Shown in pieces: positions 20,131-32,800 of a DNA stretch of 64,000 nucleotides. Below the pieces are notes generated by a model, which saw only the letters and a list, made by a program, of their open reading frames with translations, made no database searches and was not told the DNA's origin. The stretch's first letter is position 1, and each line of letters opens with the position of its first letter. A program made the translations under genes and the position numbers. Origin of the DNA: Agriotes lineatus. Lineage: Eukaryota > Arthropoda > Insecta > Coleoptera > Elateridae. The DNA is taken from NCBI GenBank assembly GCA_940337035.1, contig CALNHX010007661.1, forward strand, positions 1 to 64,000. The letters run 5' to 3'.

Positions 20131-22254
20131 TTTTTAGAACATGTAATTGGATAAAGAAAAATCTCCACATTTAGATTTTTAGATAACTATAAAAGAACAT
20201 TTACAGGATTTTGTAACTGTATTTTATTAACAGGGATAGATTAGAGTTTCTTGAAGCCATTTAAATAGATATTAATTAGAATTGAAAAATATTTCTCCTA
20301 AAATGCACCTTGCATAAAAAACGTAAAAATTTTGCAAACATACTACGTTTCGGTAAATAATAAAAAATCTAAAGAAGTAATTAACATTTTATATCATTTT
20401 CCCACTATAAATCTTTAAAGTAAGTCTTCACATACAAAAATTTGAATTTAATATTAAGTCTTGATATGTGAAATTTTGAAAAATATTTAAAAAGTTGAAA
20501 AATTTATTTTTAGCTAAAGTTAAAAAGAATTAGGGGTTTTCTGGCGTTGAGATTGTTCAGTTCGCTAAAAATAACACACTTTAAAAAAATCTCATTGAAA
20601 TCTTACTTAGTTTCCGAAAAATAGCACTTTTCGGATTTTGACAATTTCGAAAAACTCAATTTTCTAAAGAAGTAAAAATCACTCGGTATACAGGGTGCCC
20701 GGATTTCGTAGGGACAACATGGGTAACTTTTGTATTTGAATAGATAGAGAGATGGTTAAATTAGCAAAAAGCTGCAGGTTTGAGAGCTCATTAAGAATCC
20801 ATCTTCAAATTTTACTTGTCATGGCCCACTTGTCTAAAATTAAAAAAAAAACAAAATCTCCTAATTTCTTTTATATGCCGTAACTTTTTTGTTACTGAGA
20901 TGCGATTTGAACTAATTTGCATGGTAATTTAAATACATTTATTGGCACTTAATAAAATCAATTTTATTTGTGCAAATTTTTAGTAATCTAACCTAACCTT
21001 AAAATTTTAACTTGGTACCGTGCAATTTTTTTCTGAATATAAATTTCTAATATAAATTTGGAAATGCCCAATCTAAAGATACTTGGAAGCAACTAAAAAA
21101 ACTCAATCCATTGCCCTCTAAACAAAATCAAGTTTCCCTCAATTTACAATAACCAAACGAAATAAATATTTTTTGTGTGCACAGCATACCAGATGGAGTT
21201 AGTAATACTGTGATAGCTGATACCATACACAATTACCGTAATTCTGATAAACATAATAGTAACGAACCTTTTATTTTTCTTCAGTTAATATTGCCGATGT
21301 TGCCAAAATAATTTCTAGTAAAAAAGTTATTCTTCTGGATTTGATCAACTCAATATTACCATAATTAAATATATTGCAATGGATGCTCTCTAATGACTGG
21401 GTTTTAATTAAAATTTAATTGTAAGTTATAGCAAAATCCAATATGCACAATTCACTGATTTAATATTTTACTGTGTACGGAACTTTGCCTGCTATCAAAT
21501 TATTAGGCTGGTTAAATTGTGGCCCGTACTTCATTTACTTGTTGAAAATAAATGGTTGTATGCCGGTTTTTATATTTTATTTAGCTGCAATTAATTATAA
21601 AACGCTAGCTCTCAGTAAAGCACAAACTCCATATCTCAATTGGGTTCCAAGTTGATTGCAAATTACAAATTATCTGATACGGTCGTGTTCACCGCAGTTA
21701 GTTCCAATGCCCGGTAGCCAATTGTTTGCAATACTGTCAAGAAAACTACAAAATGGAGTACGTATGCAAGTCTGCGGTATTTGACGTTTTAAAAACTAGT
21801 GTAATTATGAGAATTCGCACGATAAATATTTAAATCTTTGCACTTTGGCGGTAATTACCAGCTTTTGTTACAGGCATTAATTTGTTCCGTGACGTCAGAT
21901 GGACGCGGCCGGAAATTTAGCAATTGTTTTACCTTCGCATAACTTCAAATTTGGGAAACCGCTTATTTTTCGAAGTGCGCCTTCGCTGTGGCCGTGGAAA
22001 TGCTTGAGTCTTGCTTAGTTAGGTGTAATCTCGTATGCACATAAATTTCCCGGCGCAAACATAGATATTTTATAGGCAAAATTGGTACTTTATTATCGGC
22101 CAAACTGCTTCGGGTCTTAGAGATGACGCCGTTGGAATATTGTCGCTATTACTGGCCCCCCTGAAGTCAAATCTCCTAGAGACGTTGTTACCGAGCTGCA
22201 CTACGCCCTGGAATGTTGATCTCTTGGCTCAGATGAGAATTTGGGTTGCAGTCG
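20131..22254. other. Spacer between inverted repeat copies B and C
   Basis: AT-rich, no convincing ORF. Contains a short repeat shared with 43,091-43,173 (at 20,590-20,672) and a CAGGGTGCCCGG word near 20,691 that resembles the ends of many insect MITEs, though I found no matching right end. Confidence 0.4.
20590..20672 (+). repeat. Short dispersed repeat, copy 1
   Basis: Matches 43,091-43,173 base by base with few changes, including CATTGAAATCTTACTTAGTT, TTTCCGAAAAAT and CAATTTCGAAAAAC. Family unknown. Confidence 0.6.
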
Positions 22255-23195
22255 ATGATCGGAAACTGGAGGTACTCGCTCCCGAACCCACAATCGGAGG
22301 CGAAAGGAAAATTTTAATTTTTATTTTGCGGATCTGGCCACAAACATTTGTACAAAACCACTGATATGTGTACAATGAAACTGGGTACTTTTTATATAAC
22401 ACTTTATTTTATATTCAAACAGTATTTAATATGGAGCACAAATTTGCCCTGTCATTCAATAATTTACTTCATTTGTCCCGCTCCCCCCCAGTTATTCAAC
22501 TTAGAATCTATCGCTATGGTTACAATACAAACGAAAATAAGTTTTGGTTAATTTAAATATATTCTAGAAAAAGGTTTGATAACATAGTTTGAAATCTTCA
22601 AATTTCTTACAAACTAAATTTATTGTCTGTTTCTTAGATTTAAAAATCGTTTATTTGCGCCACATACACAAGCACGTTATATTATTTGCTCTGCTTTTCA
22701 CAACCGCTCAATGAACTGATTATTTTAAGGGTTCCTTGCTTCTCAATTGCTTTTCCATGTCCTATTTCCTGCCTTTTTCAGTTTGCTCTATTGCAATGTA
22801 CTGTTATTTTATTCTGGCTTTTTTACCTTTTTAGAATCCTCACAAATTTCACTGACTAGCTTTATTGAAACTACGCTTCTTTTACATGCACATAGCAAAC
22901 CCTTTTGTGACTATTAATTTCTTTCGGTTCGGTTATTAATTATGCACAAACCTATTATTTAATTTATTTGAAAGTCAACTTCGACCCCTGTGAAAAACGA
23001 GGTTTGCCTTTTGCGTTCCTTAATTGATTACCTTATCATTACTGGCATCTCTTTACCAATGCATTTATTGTTTGAATTTTAAACTTATCATTGCAGTTAC
23101 ATAAAACACCTCAACTCTGTGCTTATTGAAATGTTCATTAATTTGCACTGCTAGCAGAGTCGAGTCGCGGGTCTAAGACCACCACAATATATATA
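22255..23195 (-). repeat. Dispersed repeat family, copy C (inverted)
   Basis: Inverted partner of copy B. Together they form a long diverged inverted repeat with about 2.1 kb between the arms. See copy B for shared landmarks. Confidence 0.65.
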
Positions 23196-23226
23196 ATAAT
23201 CCTCCCATATTTAACTCATATTATCA

Positions 23227-25230
23227 ATTATTGTTTTCTTAACAATACGTTTCCAAAGGACTGGAAAACAAGCTGTGGTAATCCCTTTACCTAAGATTTC
23301 AAATCCTACTGATTATAACTATCTAAGGCCAATTAGTATTCTTCCGACGTTATCAAAAATCACTGAAAAAGTAACCAACATACAGTTAAGGCATTATCTA
23401 AATAAGCACATTATTCTTCCAGTATGTTAATCGGGATTCAGATCGGGACATAGCTGTGTAACTGTACTCATGAATATTACAGATAACTTGCTTGGAGCCA
23501 CAGACCAAAATAAAATTAGTATTTTAATTGTACTGGACTTCAGTAAGGCATTTGACACTATCAGTCATAATATTCTTCTGGCTATCTTAAAACATATAGG
23601 ACTTTCACCTGGTGCTTTAGCCTTGTTTCGCAGCTATATATCTGATCGTTTTCAAAGAGTAAGATTGCCTAGCGGTTTATCTGATTAGAGAGTTATAACA
23701 CAGGGTGTTCCGCAAGGTTCTATACTGGGAACCCTGTTATTTACCATCTACACTCACAGCTTCGGTAATCCACTACACACTTCTAAAATACATATGTACG
23801 CTGACGCCACCCAGCTGTATCACTCTTTCAATTTTGTTAATGCTATTCAAGCCCTGCAAGACATACAACGCGACATAAATTATATATCTGCAGTCTCATG
23901 TAATCATGCACTGCATATTAATCCATCTAAATCGGTTATTCTTCTCTTTGGTAATGCGCACAAAATATCTCTGATAAGGGAAATCATTAATCTTTCAATT
24001 AATGGCACACCTATACGGATTAAGGATGAAGCTAGGAATCTCGGCCTGGTGATGCATAATACGTTCAAATTTATTTCTCATGTTTCTAATTGTATAAAAC
24101 GCGCCTACATGAATATCAGGCTTATTTTTTCTCATCGTCATTGTCTATCAACTAAAATTAAAATTATATGTTATGTGATACGTTAGTCCTGTTTTTTGTA
24201 CTGTGCTGAAGTGTATGGACCTTTAATTTCCTTATACGGGGTGATTAATAACTGGTTAAACAAAATGAACAGGCGTTTACAGCATCATATTCTGGTAAAA
24301 AAATGCGAAATAAAATTTTTGCCGAACGGGCTTCGTTTCCAAGTTATTAGACCCTGAAGTTTCTGGTTACGATTTAAATTTTTAACTTTAATAATACCAG
24401 AGCTTTATTAATGTGACATAAAACATTGAAGTTGATATTTAATAAATTTTAAGTGAAATTCAGTTAACTGCTTTATTGAAAATGCAATTTTCTAAAGAAG
24501 AATATGCAGACATTGTTATGTGAACGGCTTCTGTGACAGTAACGAAAGCGTCCGCGCTTGAGGTGGTCTTTTTGAGCATTTCTTGTAAATTGTTATCTAC
24601 TCCTATTTTATTTTTATCGTTCCTGTTGTTTTAATTTAATCTGTTTTGTTGAACAAATAAATAATTATAAAATGTGACATGATATTTTCTAACTTTGAAG
24701 TCTAATAACTCGGAAACGAAGCCCATTCGCCAAAAATTTTATTTTGCATTTTTTAACCAGAACATGTTGCTGTAAACGTCTGATCATTTTGTTCAACCAG
24801 TTATGAATCACCCTGTATATGGTATTAGGAAATATGACCACGTATCTCATAAACTTGTTGAGTTAAAGTGGCTAAACATGCAGAATAGCAGACTGTTGTT
24901 GACGGCCTGCTCATACCTCAAAATAATAATTGAAAAACAACCTGCTTATTTACAATATCATAAAATCACATTTCGAACAGATGTCCATTCTCTAAATTTA
25001 AGATTTAAAGAAAGAATCGCTCCGCCCCTACACCGAACAAGTCTATATGAAGGGTGGATTTTCATATAACATATCTAAAGTTTATAATAACTTAAATTAT
25101 GACATAAAAAATGCGTCATTACCGATATTTAAACATAAATTACGGCAGTTTCTCTTGCTTAACCAATAATATTCGTTCTTTTTGCCTCCTTTTTCTTTCT
25201 TTCTTGAGCGGGATAACAATTATAATTATT
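23227..25230 (+). pseudogene. CR1/jockey-like reverse transcriptase, middle to C-terminus
   Basis: Reads FPKDWKTAVVIPLPK, YNYLRPISILPTLSK, then a stop, SGFRSGHSCVTVL, VLDFSKAFDTISHNILLAIL, a further stop, QGVPQGSILGTLLFTIY, MYADATQLYHSF and KSVILLFGN. These are RT blocks in the right order. The catalytic box is YADA instead of YADD, so the second aspartate is lost. A MITE at 24,237-24,815 splits the C-terminal part, which resumes with YGIRKYDHVSHKLVELKWL and ends with KVYNNLNYDIKNASLPIFKH. It starts abruptly in the RT domain. It is a different copy from the minus-strand element at 6-18 kb. Confidence 0.8.
24237..24815. mobile_element. MITE with about 120-bp terminal inverted repeats inside the RT gene
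   Basis: Left end CGGGGTGATTAATAACTGG and right end, read inward, CAGGGTGATTCATAACTGG; homology continues inward past CTTCGTTTCC. Flanked by TATA on both sides (24,233-24,236; 24,816-24,819). No ORF. Ends resemble those of the MITE at 44,240-44,805. Confidence 0.85.
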
Positions 25231-26690
25231 ATATGTACAAGGTGTCCCTACAATAATTGGACACCGATTAGTCATAGATTCCTTACGTCATAATAAATCG
25301 ATTAAACTCAATATACCTTAGTACAAAGTCCCTTCACTAAGAAGTTATAAGGCCTTGAAGTTCAATTTTTTATTACTTACTTTTTTGTTAATTTCCACAA
25401 ATGTAGAGATATCGATTTGAATTTTGGCATACATACTTAGTATTATGTGCTGCACTAACAAAAAAAAAAATTAGACTCAACTGTAAGAGGCACTTTACCT
25501 ACCTTTCAAAACTGTTTTTAACTTTAACTTTGTTATCTGTAACTTTTTTTTAAATTTTAGCAAAGAATATAGATAGAGGAAGAAGGACAACCTTATGGGC
25601 TATAAAGTATATGCTGTGATTTGGGTTGCATAACTATTTACTTGGTTAAATATATCATTTTTTGTTCGAAAATGCCGCTGGAAGCTCCTAGCGTCAAAGT
25701 GATTACCTTATCAGTGACATTCAGCAGGTAAATGCGTCATTAGCATTCTTGAGCTATAACAGTGTTGCAAGAACTTTCTCTCTAAAATTGCAATAGTTTT
25801 ACAATGGTTGTACCTACCCGAAATAAACTTGTATTCTGCCAAAGAATATTTAAGTATGTAGTTTGATTCTGCTTACATGTAAGTTAAGTTTGTTACAAAG
25901 AATATTAAATATAGTTGTATATTCTTTGGTTTGTTTTGTTATTATTTAAAACATTTGTTGTCAATCGGATGAACTCGTACCAAGTAAAATAAAAGTTTTA
26001 TAAGTTTCACATGCAACACTTTTAAACATTTAATAGGTAGCTAGGTACCTATAAAAATTACATAAGAGGTTTCTAATATAATTTCAACAAAAAGTTCACC
26101 GATGAGCACAAGATTATACGGAATACGGATTGTCCCCACTTTATTCTCACAAAATTCTATAATGAATATAGAATTAGCTATGTACAAATAATGAAAAAAA
26201 AATAAATTAATAAACAATATACGGATTTTATTTAAAAATTTTAATACTAGAGGAAATTATTGTTCAAGTAATGTTGACGATTAATATAGTTTACAGTGAG
26301 CGATTTTAAAAAGCAAATAAAAACAAAAATAATATTGTATCTTGTGAAGTTGATACGTATAGAGTACGGCTACTAAAACAGTACGCCTTGAATATCTCAT
26401 TTACTTGATGCATTAAAAAATGTCTATTTAGGCACATTTAAGTTGGCGATCTCTCTATGTATAGTCTCAGCAAAGAATAAGACAATATTATTCGAACATT
26501 TATTATCGACATTAAATTATCTTTCGGAAATGTATGCAAAAATTTAATTTGGTGATTAGGGATCTGACCCAAGTTCTGTACAATCTGTTATTAAAAAAAA
26601 TGAATCGGGGCGGTTTTCACAGAAAACTCACAATTATTTAATAATTTATACTCTAGTTTAAATTACTGCACTTTAAACGTAAATTAAAGT
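25231..26690. other. AT-rich spacer
   Basis: Starts with a MITE-like end (CAAGGTGTCCCTACAATAAT, 25,239-25,258) whose partner I could not find. A stretch near 25,525-25,580 (GTTATCTGTAACTTTTTTTT and CAAAGAATATAGATAG) matches the two flanks of the MITE stack at 28,365-29,497 as if joined without it. No gene seen. Confidence 0.4.
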
Positions 26691-26699
26691 AGAAACCAA

Positions 26700-26770
26700 A
26701 AAGAACTTATGTGGTTAAGGAGCTGCAAACTAATCGAGGGTTGGGGTTCAATACCCCACAATATACTTTT
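26700..26770 (+). repeat. tRNA-like sequence, possible SINE head (plus strand)
   Basis: TGGTTAAGG resembles an A box and GGTTCAATACC (26,745-26,755) fits a B box. TGGGG and CCCCA form a 5-bp T-arm around a 7-base loop. The anticodon arm and acceptor stem do not close well, so it is not a functional tRNA. Near 26,815 another A-box-like word occurs (TTAAGTGGTAGAAC). Confidence 0.35.
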
Positions 26771-27059
26771 TTTAACAAATTATCTGTTTTCGTTATTTAC
26801 CTTGGGGTTAAGTGGTAGAACAGTATGCGAATTCGATTAGCACGCCTGAACTTCGCCCCTTTGAGCAACTTATGTATTCATAATTCAAGTATATTGTAAA
26901 ATAACAATTTTATTTATTTTTGCTCAATAAACGACATTTATTATTATTATTATTATACTTAAGTCGCTCAAAAATTATGCCAAATAGCTATTTTTAAATA
27001 AATTATTATTACTTGCATTTGACATAATTTTTGGGCGATATAAATAATAATTTGTTAAT

Positions 27060-27130
27060 AAAGAGTTAGGTACCTATTGTTAGGGATTGAACCCCCATTT
27101 GCCCCAACCTTTTACGGGTTTAATTACTTT
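27060..27130 (-). repeat. tRNA-like sequence, possible SINE head (minus strand)
   Basis: Minus strand AGGTTGGGG followed by GGGGGTTCAATCCC (B-box word at 27,083-27,093). After the B box both this and the copy at 26,700 run into TAACAAATTAT, so the two look like inverted copies of one short element. Between them lies a further palindrome (GCTCAAAAATTATG against CATAATTTTTGGGC). Confidence 0.35.
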
Positions 27131-27369
27131 TTTTAAAGGCAGATTATAGGAAATTTGAGTCAGATCCATTAACGCCAGTTTAAATTAAAATATTTTGAAA
27201 TAAAGATGTTATACATTTCTTACTCTCGCCAATTTCAATGATCTATTAAATAATGAGATTTTCAAGGTGTAAATATTACATACAATAAAACAATATAATA
27301 TACAAAGTTACAAAGAATAGGAAGTACACAAATATATCTGTAAGCATATAAACGTACATTTTTTAAGCT

Positions 27370-28350
27370 TTAAACATTACTTAAATGTTGTATTTTTTTG
27401 TTGCGTGTACCAGACTGGTTTGTAGTCCTTAAATCTTGCGATAGCCATTTCAATGTTTTATGGAGTTTGCACTTAATTAAATGATTAATTAAAAACAGTT
27501 TATGAGAGTAACATGTGTCTTGCTCGTTAAGCCACCCTGGTACTAAAATTTTGACTTTATTTACACTATATGCTAATAATGTTTTCTTAAAACTTACACA
27601 CGACTTACTATTTTTGAAATAATAATCAAAATGTTTAAGTAACATTGTAACTATTTTTATTAAAATACTTGAAGATTTTTTTAGGTAAATAACACAGTCG
27701 CCCGCACCATAGTCTTTTTGCTGTAAAAACAGTTCATTATGATGCACTACAGAGTCACGGCTGCACATATTTTGACACTGATCACAATTAAAACGTAAAA
27801 GCGTTTTATGAATGACATAACCAGCTACATATACCGTCGCACAAGATTCTAATGTGGCTTCTTGATTTGGTTGTGTTGAAACTTCTATTACCTCACTGAC
27901 TAAACTGAGGTCACCATCTTCTGCTAATTCAGTTTGTTCAGCAACTGTATATGGTATGTCCTCAACATATCCCATGACGTCTTTTTCTGGCACTTCAACA
28001 TTCGCCATGTTGACAACAGCACCGCAAATACTCTTTCAAATTATTTTCAGTACGCGGTACGTTGACGGATAGAGTACATGCATATGGGTAACGGTCTTTC
28101 AGCATTCGACTGTTTAAGCAATCAAATAAATAGTTAATTTTCTGTACGAATTCTGCAGTATCCAGAGCGCTAGTGCTTTTTAACTCGCCCGTTCCAACAG
28201 CAGTTCTTATCGTAGCACTCATGGTGTTGGAAAACACTTGCGTTGCAAATTTAACCCTCATTCGCTGGAAAGTATTGGGGTAGATGTGGGCATCCGTGAT
28301 TTCTACAGCTGCTCGAACAGTACAAGAAGATTTATCTATTTTGTATGCCC
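27370..28350 (-). pseudogene. P-element (THAP-type) transposase, C-terminal part
   Basis: The minus strand reads AYKIDKSSCTVRAAVEITD, RMRVKFATQVFSNTMSATI, LDTAEFVQKINYLFDCLNSR, then after a frameshift near 28,000 an acidic stretch and VYVAGYVIHKTLLRFNCDQC, FLQQKDYG, ending SQDLRTTNQS. This order matches the C-terminal half of P-element/THAP9-like transposases, which excise and integrate P-type transposons in the nucleus. The N-terminal THAP finger and most of the catalytic core are absent. Its 5' side runs into the MITE stack at 28,365 and then the gypsy element, so truncation may have come with those insertions. Confidence 0.75.
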
Positions 28351-28421
28351 CTATCTATATTCTTTGATTTTAGGTTATTATCTGAAAGAGAATTAGAAAG
28401 CACAAAAATAATGTACTCTTA

Positions 28422-28850
28422 GTTCTTACGACTAAAAGCAACCGTTTACCTTAAAATGCCCATCAAAGGTTTTTGGTTGTCATTAAGACGTGCAATTATC
28501 AAGTAGCCATGATCACAAAAACAATGGGTTATGATTGTAATCTAGTAAACAACATCAAGAAATCAATTAATGACGTTGGTGACATCAGCTTTTTTGTCTT
28601 TTGTGCATACGAAAATGCTGCGACATAACGAACCTTGCAGCATTGGAGAATTCGTTATGTAGCGGCATTTCCTTAAACATAAAAGAACAAATGCTTATGT
28701 CACTAATGTCATTAATTGATTTATCATTGTTTTTTATTAGATGACCATTGTTTTTGTGATCATGGCTACTTGATAATTACACGTCTTAATGACAACCAAA
28801 AACCTTTGATGGGCATTTTAAGGTAAACGGTTGCTTTTAGGAGTAAGAAC
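28422..28850. mobile_element. MITE with about 100-bp inverted arms
   Basis: Ends GTTCTTACGACTAAAAGC and, inverted, GTTCTTACTCCTAAAAGC. Homology runs inward through ACCTTAAAATGCCCATCAAA and GCCATGATCACAAAAACAA. Bounded by TA. Confidence 0.8.
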
Positions 28851-28852
28851 TA

Positions 28853-29438
28853 AAGCCTGTATGACACGACTCTAAATTTTATGCAAAATTTACTTGTAAA
28901 TTTAAATTTTCAAATAAATTCACTGATATTTGTTTTCAAAAACAGAATTTCCTGTTTGCAACGTGTGCTAAATTTGATGTTAAATTTGGCATTGGCACAT
29001 GCGTAGAAGCAAACCTTTTAAGTGAAAACAGTACCCTCTAGAGGGTATTGGTTGAAGTATATATTTGTTTTCATGTTATTTATCGTTTGTTAGCTATTTT
29101 CTGAGGTTTGGTTAGAGCATTTATCTTAGAGACCCTTATATTAAGTAACAGGGTCTCTAATTTATCTTAGATATGAGCGCCAACATGAAACACGCGACTA
29201 AACAATGCTCATAAAATGCAGGTTATGTTTATGTATACGTTCCGCATCATGCGCTGCAGTTTAGTCTAATTACGATGCTTCTGCTCATTTTTACACGCAT
29301 ATTTACCAGAAAATTTAGAACAAGTTCTAAATAATTTGCATGAAAATTCAGCGCAAAATTTAGCAGCCAATTTTCTGTATGTAACTGTGCTTTACAAGTA
29401 AATTTTGTATAAAATTTAGCGTCGTGTCATACAGGCTT
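28853..29438. mobile_element. MITE with AAGCCTGTATGACACGAC ends
   Basis: Inverted termini AAGCCTGTATGACACGAC are identical on both sides and continue into an AATTTTAT/TTTACTTGTAAA region. Bounded by TA. No ORF. Confidence 0.82.
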
Positions 29439-29522
29439 TAGAGTACATTATTTTTGTGCTTTTTAATTTGCTTTCAGATAATAACCTAAAATTTCAAAAA
29501 AAGTTACAGATAACGAAGTTAG

Positions 29523-29690
29523 TGTTGTATTGATAACTCTGTTTGGTTATTAATAATTTATTTAGTTTCAACTTACATGAGGTGACTACAAAATACGTCC
29601 CGACATTACGGGCTGCAGTGACGGAAGTGTTTGTACGCACTGGTATTGTGGTCTGTTCACCTAATGTCCTATAAAGGTCTACTCACTACA
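29523..29690 (-). repeat. Gypsy 3' LTR
   Basis: TGTTGTATTG to CACTACA on the plus strand, repeated at 34,139-34,306. The plus-strand coordinates put it downstream of the minus-strand ORF. Confidence 0.92.
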
Positions 29691-29712
29691 TCTCCTTTTT
29701 TTTTTTTTTAGA
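29691..29712 (-). other. Gypsy polypurine tract
   Basis: A long A run followed by GGAGA on the minus strand, abutting the 3' LTR; the expected plus-strand priming site. Confidence 0.75.
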
Positions 29713-29848
29713 ACTAAATATTGCAACTCAAATTTTCAACCTGATTACTGTGCCTAGAATCTTACAAATTAAACACATATCTCTATACATAACTTAAACA
29801 TACTTGAACATATTATTACAAACAAGGTTTTTCACTCTTTTTCTTAAG

Positions 29849-32800
29849 TTAGGTGACATAATTTCGAAGGAATGAAGGCTTTTTAATAAAGCGACCTGAT
29901 CGGGTCTGTACACTATTTGAATTTTTGCCTTCCTCTCCTCTTTCTGTCTTAACTATCTTAATATTAGCACTTGCACTGGCACCATTTTGATTGTACTTAT
30001 TGTCTATAGCTATTGGTTCACTCTGTGGTCTAGCAGTTGAACTATTTTCTAAATAAGAATCTAATACATCATCAAAATGCTCACCATCGTTATCACAAAT
30101 CTCCTTAAAATTACTGTTATCGGTTTTTCTAAGAAACCGCCTATTTCTAATCAACGCTTTGTTATTATTATCAGTTTTAATCACGTATGAACGTGGTCTG
30201 TTTGGATCTATGTTAACTACTTTTGAGGGTTGCCATAGTTTACTGCCAGGATCTTGCATCATTACAGTATCATCAATTGCCAACGGTTTTAGGTATTTAG
30301 CGTTCTGATCATAATAGTTTTGCTGTTTTTTCTGTCTCTGATTGAGAACTTCGGTATACTGTAATGCATACTTAGGTGTGAGTAGTTTTTCACTAATTGG
30401 GACGATTCCTTTAAGTCGACGCCCAAACAAAAGTTGTGCCGGTGACGGTAATTCACTGCTTATTGGAGTGTTTCGATATTCGAGCAGTGTTAGATACATG
30501 TCTTTGTTATCAAAAAGTGATTTCTTTAGCAATTTTTTAATTGTTTGCACCTGCCTCTCTATGAAACCATTAGATTGAGGGTAGCGAGGTGTGCTAGTCT
30601 GATGAGATATTTCCCACTCTGCTAAAAAGCTATTAAATTTTGAATTGACAAATTGTGGCCCATTGTCTGTATACAACAAATCTGGAATACCATGCCTTGC
30701 AAATATTGATTTAAAGTTATGTATAACTATCTCACTTGTGGTGTTATTATTTAAACAACATACTTCTGGATATTTGGAGAATGTATCCACTAAAAGAAGA
30801 AATTGTTTTTCCTTAAAATAAAACAAATCAGCCGCTATTATTTGCCAAGGTCTAGTAGCCACTTCTTTGTTTATTATAGGTTCTTTTTGTAAACTATTTT
30901 GGAATGTTAAACATGCTGGACAATTCTTTACTTTATCGGTAATGTGTTTTGTAATAAATGGAAAGTAAACTAGTTCTTTTGCTCTTAATAAGGTTTTATC
31001 TATCCCTAGATGATTGTAATGTAACCTATCTACAATCTCTGCTCGCATTACTTTAGGTATTATCAGTTGATTATTTCTAAAAATTGCTCCGTTCATTTCC
31101 ACGAGTTCATGTCTACAATGCCAATAGGGTTGTATTAACGGGTTTACCTGTTTCTTTGTATTCGGCCAACCTTCTTTAATTACTCTAGCTAGTTCTATTA
31201 ATTCTCCATCTTTTTTAGTCTCAGTTACTAACTTGTCAAATTTTTGTTTGCTAATACTAACATAATCTATTAAGTTCACTTGAGCCTCAATTTCGTTTTC
31301 ATTAATACTAAAATTTTTGTCATTGTAGCTAGATCTGGATAACGTGTCCGCGATGTACAAATATTTCCCTGGTTTATATTTAACTAATATGTCATAGGGT
31401 TGTAAACTTATCAGCAAACGCTGTAATCTAAGTGGACATTTATTCAAAGGCTTCTTAAAAATTACCTCTAGTGGTTTGTGGTCTGTTTCAACATTGACTT
31501 TACTACCATAGATGTACTGGTGAAACCTCTGGCAGCCAAAAACGATTGCCAGCAACTCCTTTTCTATTTGAGCATACCTTGTCTGAGCTTCAGTCAGTGA
31601 TTTTGAAGCATACGCAACCGGTCTACTATTCTGTAATATGACAGCGCCTATCCCTTTACTCGAGCTATCTACTGACAAGGTTAGTTGTTGCTTCATATCG
31701 AAGTATGTCAAAACAGGTTTACTTGATATTACCGATTTTAGGTGTGAAAATTCAGTATCGTGGACACCTGTCCACAGCCACTCAACATTTTTCTTCATTA
31801 GTTGTCTTAAATTAAAAGTTAGTGTTGATAAATTAGGAATAAACCGTGATAAGTACGTAACCATACCAAGAAATCTGCTTAAGTCTTCCCTACTAGTTGG
31901 TGTTTGAATTTGTTTTATTGCTTCTGTTTTATCTTCATCAGGCATTATGCCTTGTTCCATTAAGACATGGCCTACATACTTAATCTTATTTTGCTTAAAT
32001 TTGCATTTATCCCTATTGAACTTAACTCCTCTTTCTTTTGCCCTAGCTAATACATTAAGCAGTATTTGATCATGCTGAATTTCAGTTTTTGCAAATATAA
32101 TAATATCATCAATGTAGATTTGTACCCCTTCTATGCCTGTAAAAATTTCAGTATACGTTTTGTGAAATATTTCTGGTGCGTTACATAAGCCATAAGGTAA
32201 CCTTAAAAATCTATACCTTCCGAACGGAGTTGAAAAAGTTGTGAGATATGATGATTTCTCAGCTAACGCAATTTGCCAAAAGCCTTTGTTGGCATCCAAG
32301 GTAGTGTAGTATTTTGAACCTGCCAAATTATGGGTTAGATCTTCGAATGTAGGCAATTTATAATACTCCCTGCAAATGACTTTATTTAACCCTTGTGGGT
32401 CTAAACAAATTCGTAATTGATTGTTTGGTTTGTTAACTAGAACAATGGGGTTGACAAACTCTGTTGGTTCATCGACTTTACGTATTACCTCATCGTTCAC
32501 CATTCTCTCCAATTCTAACTTTAATTTGTCTAATTGAGTATATGGAATTTTTCTGCAAGGAATTACAACCGGATCATAATTTTCAACTAGCTTGAACTCA
32601 CACGGTTGCGACTGAATTTTACCCAGACCTGTGAATAGCTCTGCATATTCTGTAATAATTTGCTCTGTGTTAAGATTTTCAATTTTGTCAATTTGATTTA
32701 TGGTTAAAAGATTTAAGTTTTTGATTGCTTCTATACCAACAATTGGAGTTGAAGTTATGTTTGTTTCTGCTATTACAAAAACCAATTCTGTTTTTTTATT

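Larger units (their letters stand above)
28365..29497. mobile_element. Palindromic MITE split at its centre by two MITEs in tandem
   Basis: The outer arms are inverted copies: left ATTTTAGGTTATTATCTGAA to GCACAAAAATAATGTACTCT, right the reverse. At the former centre, TA-bounded elements 28,422-28,850 and 28,853-29,438 sit side by side sharing one TA (28,851-28,852). This is the same architecture as 16,745-17,602 with unrelated sequences. Confidence 0.82.

Noticed and set aside
26815..26870. Possible functional tRNA gene
   Set aside because: An A-box-like word is present but no T-arm or acceptor pairing closes a cloverleaf.
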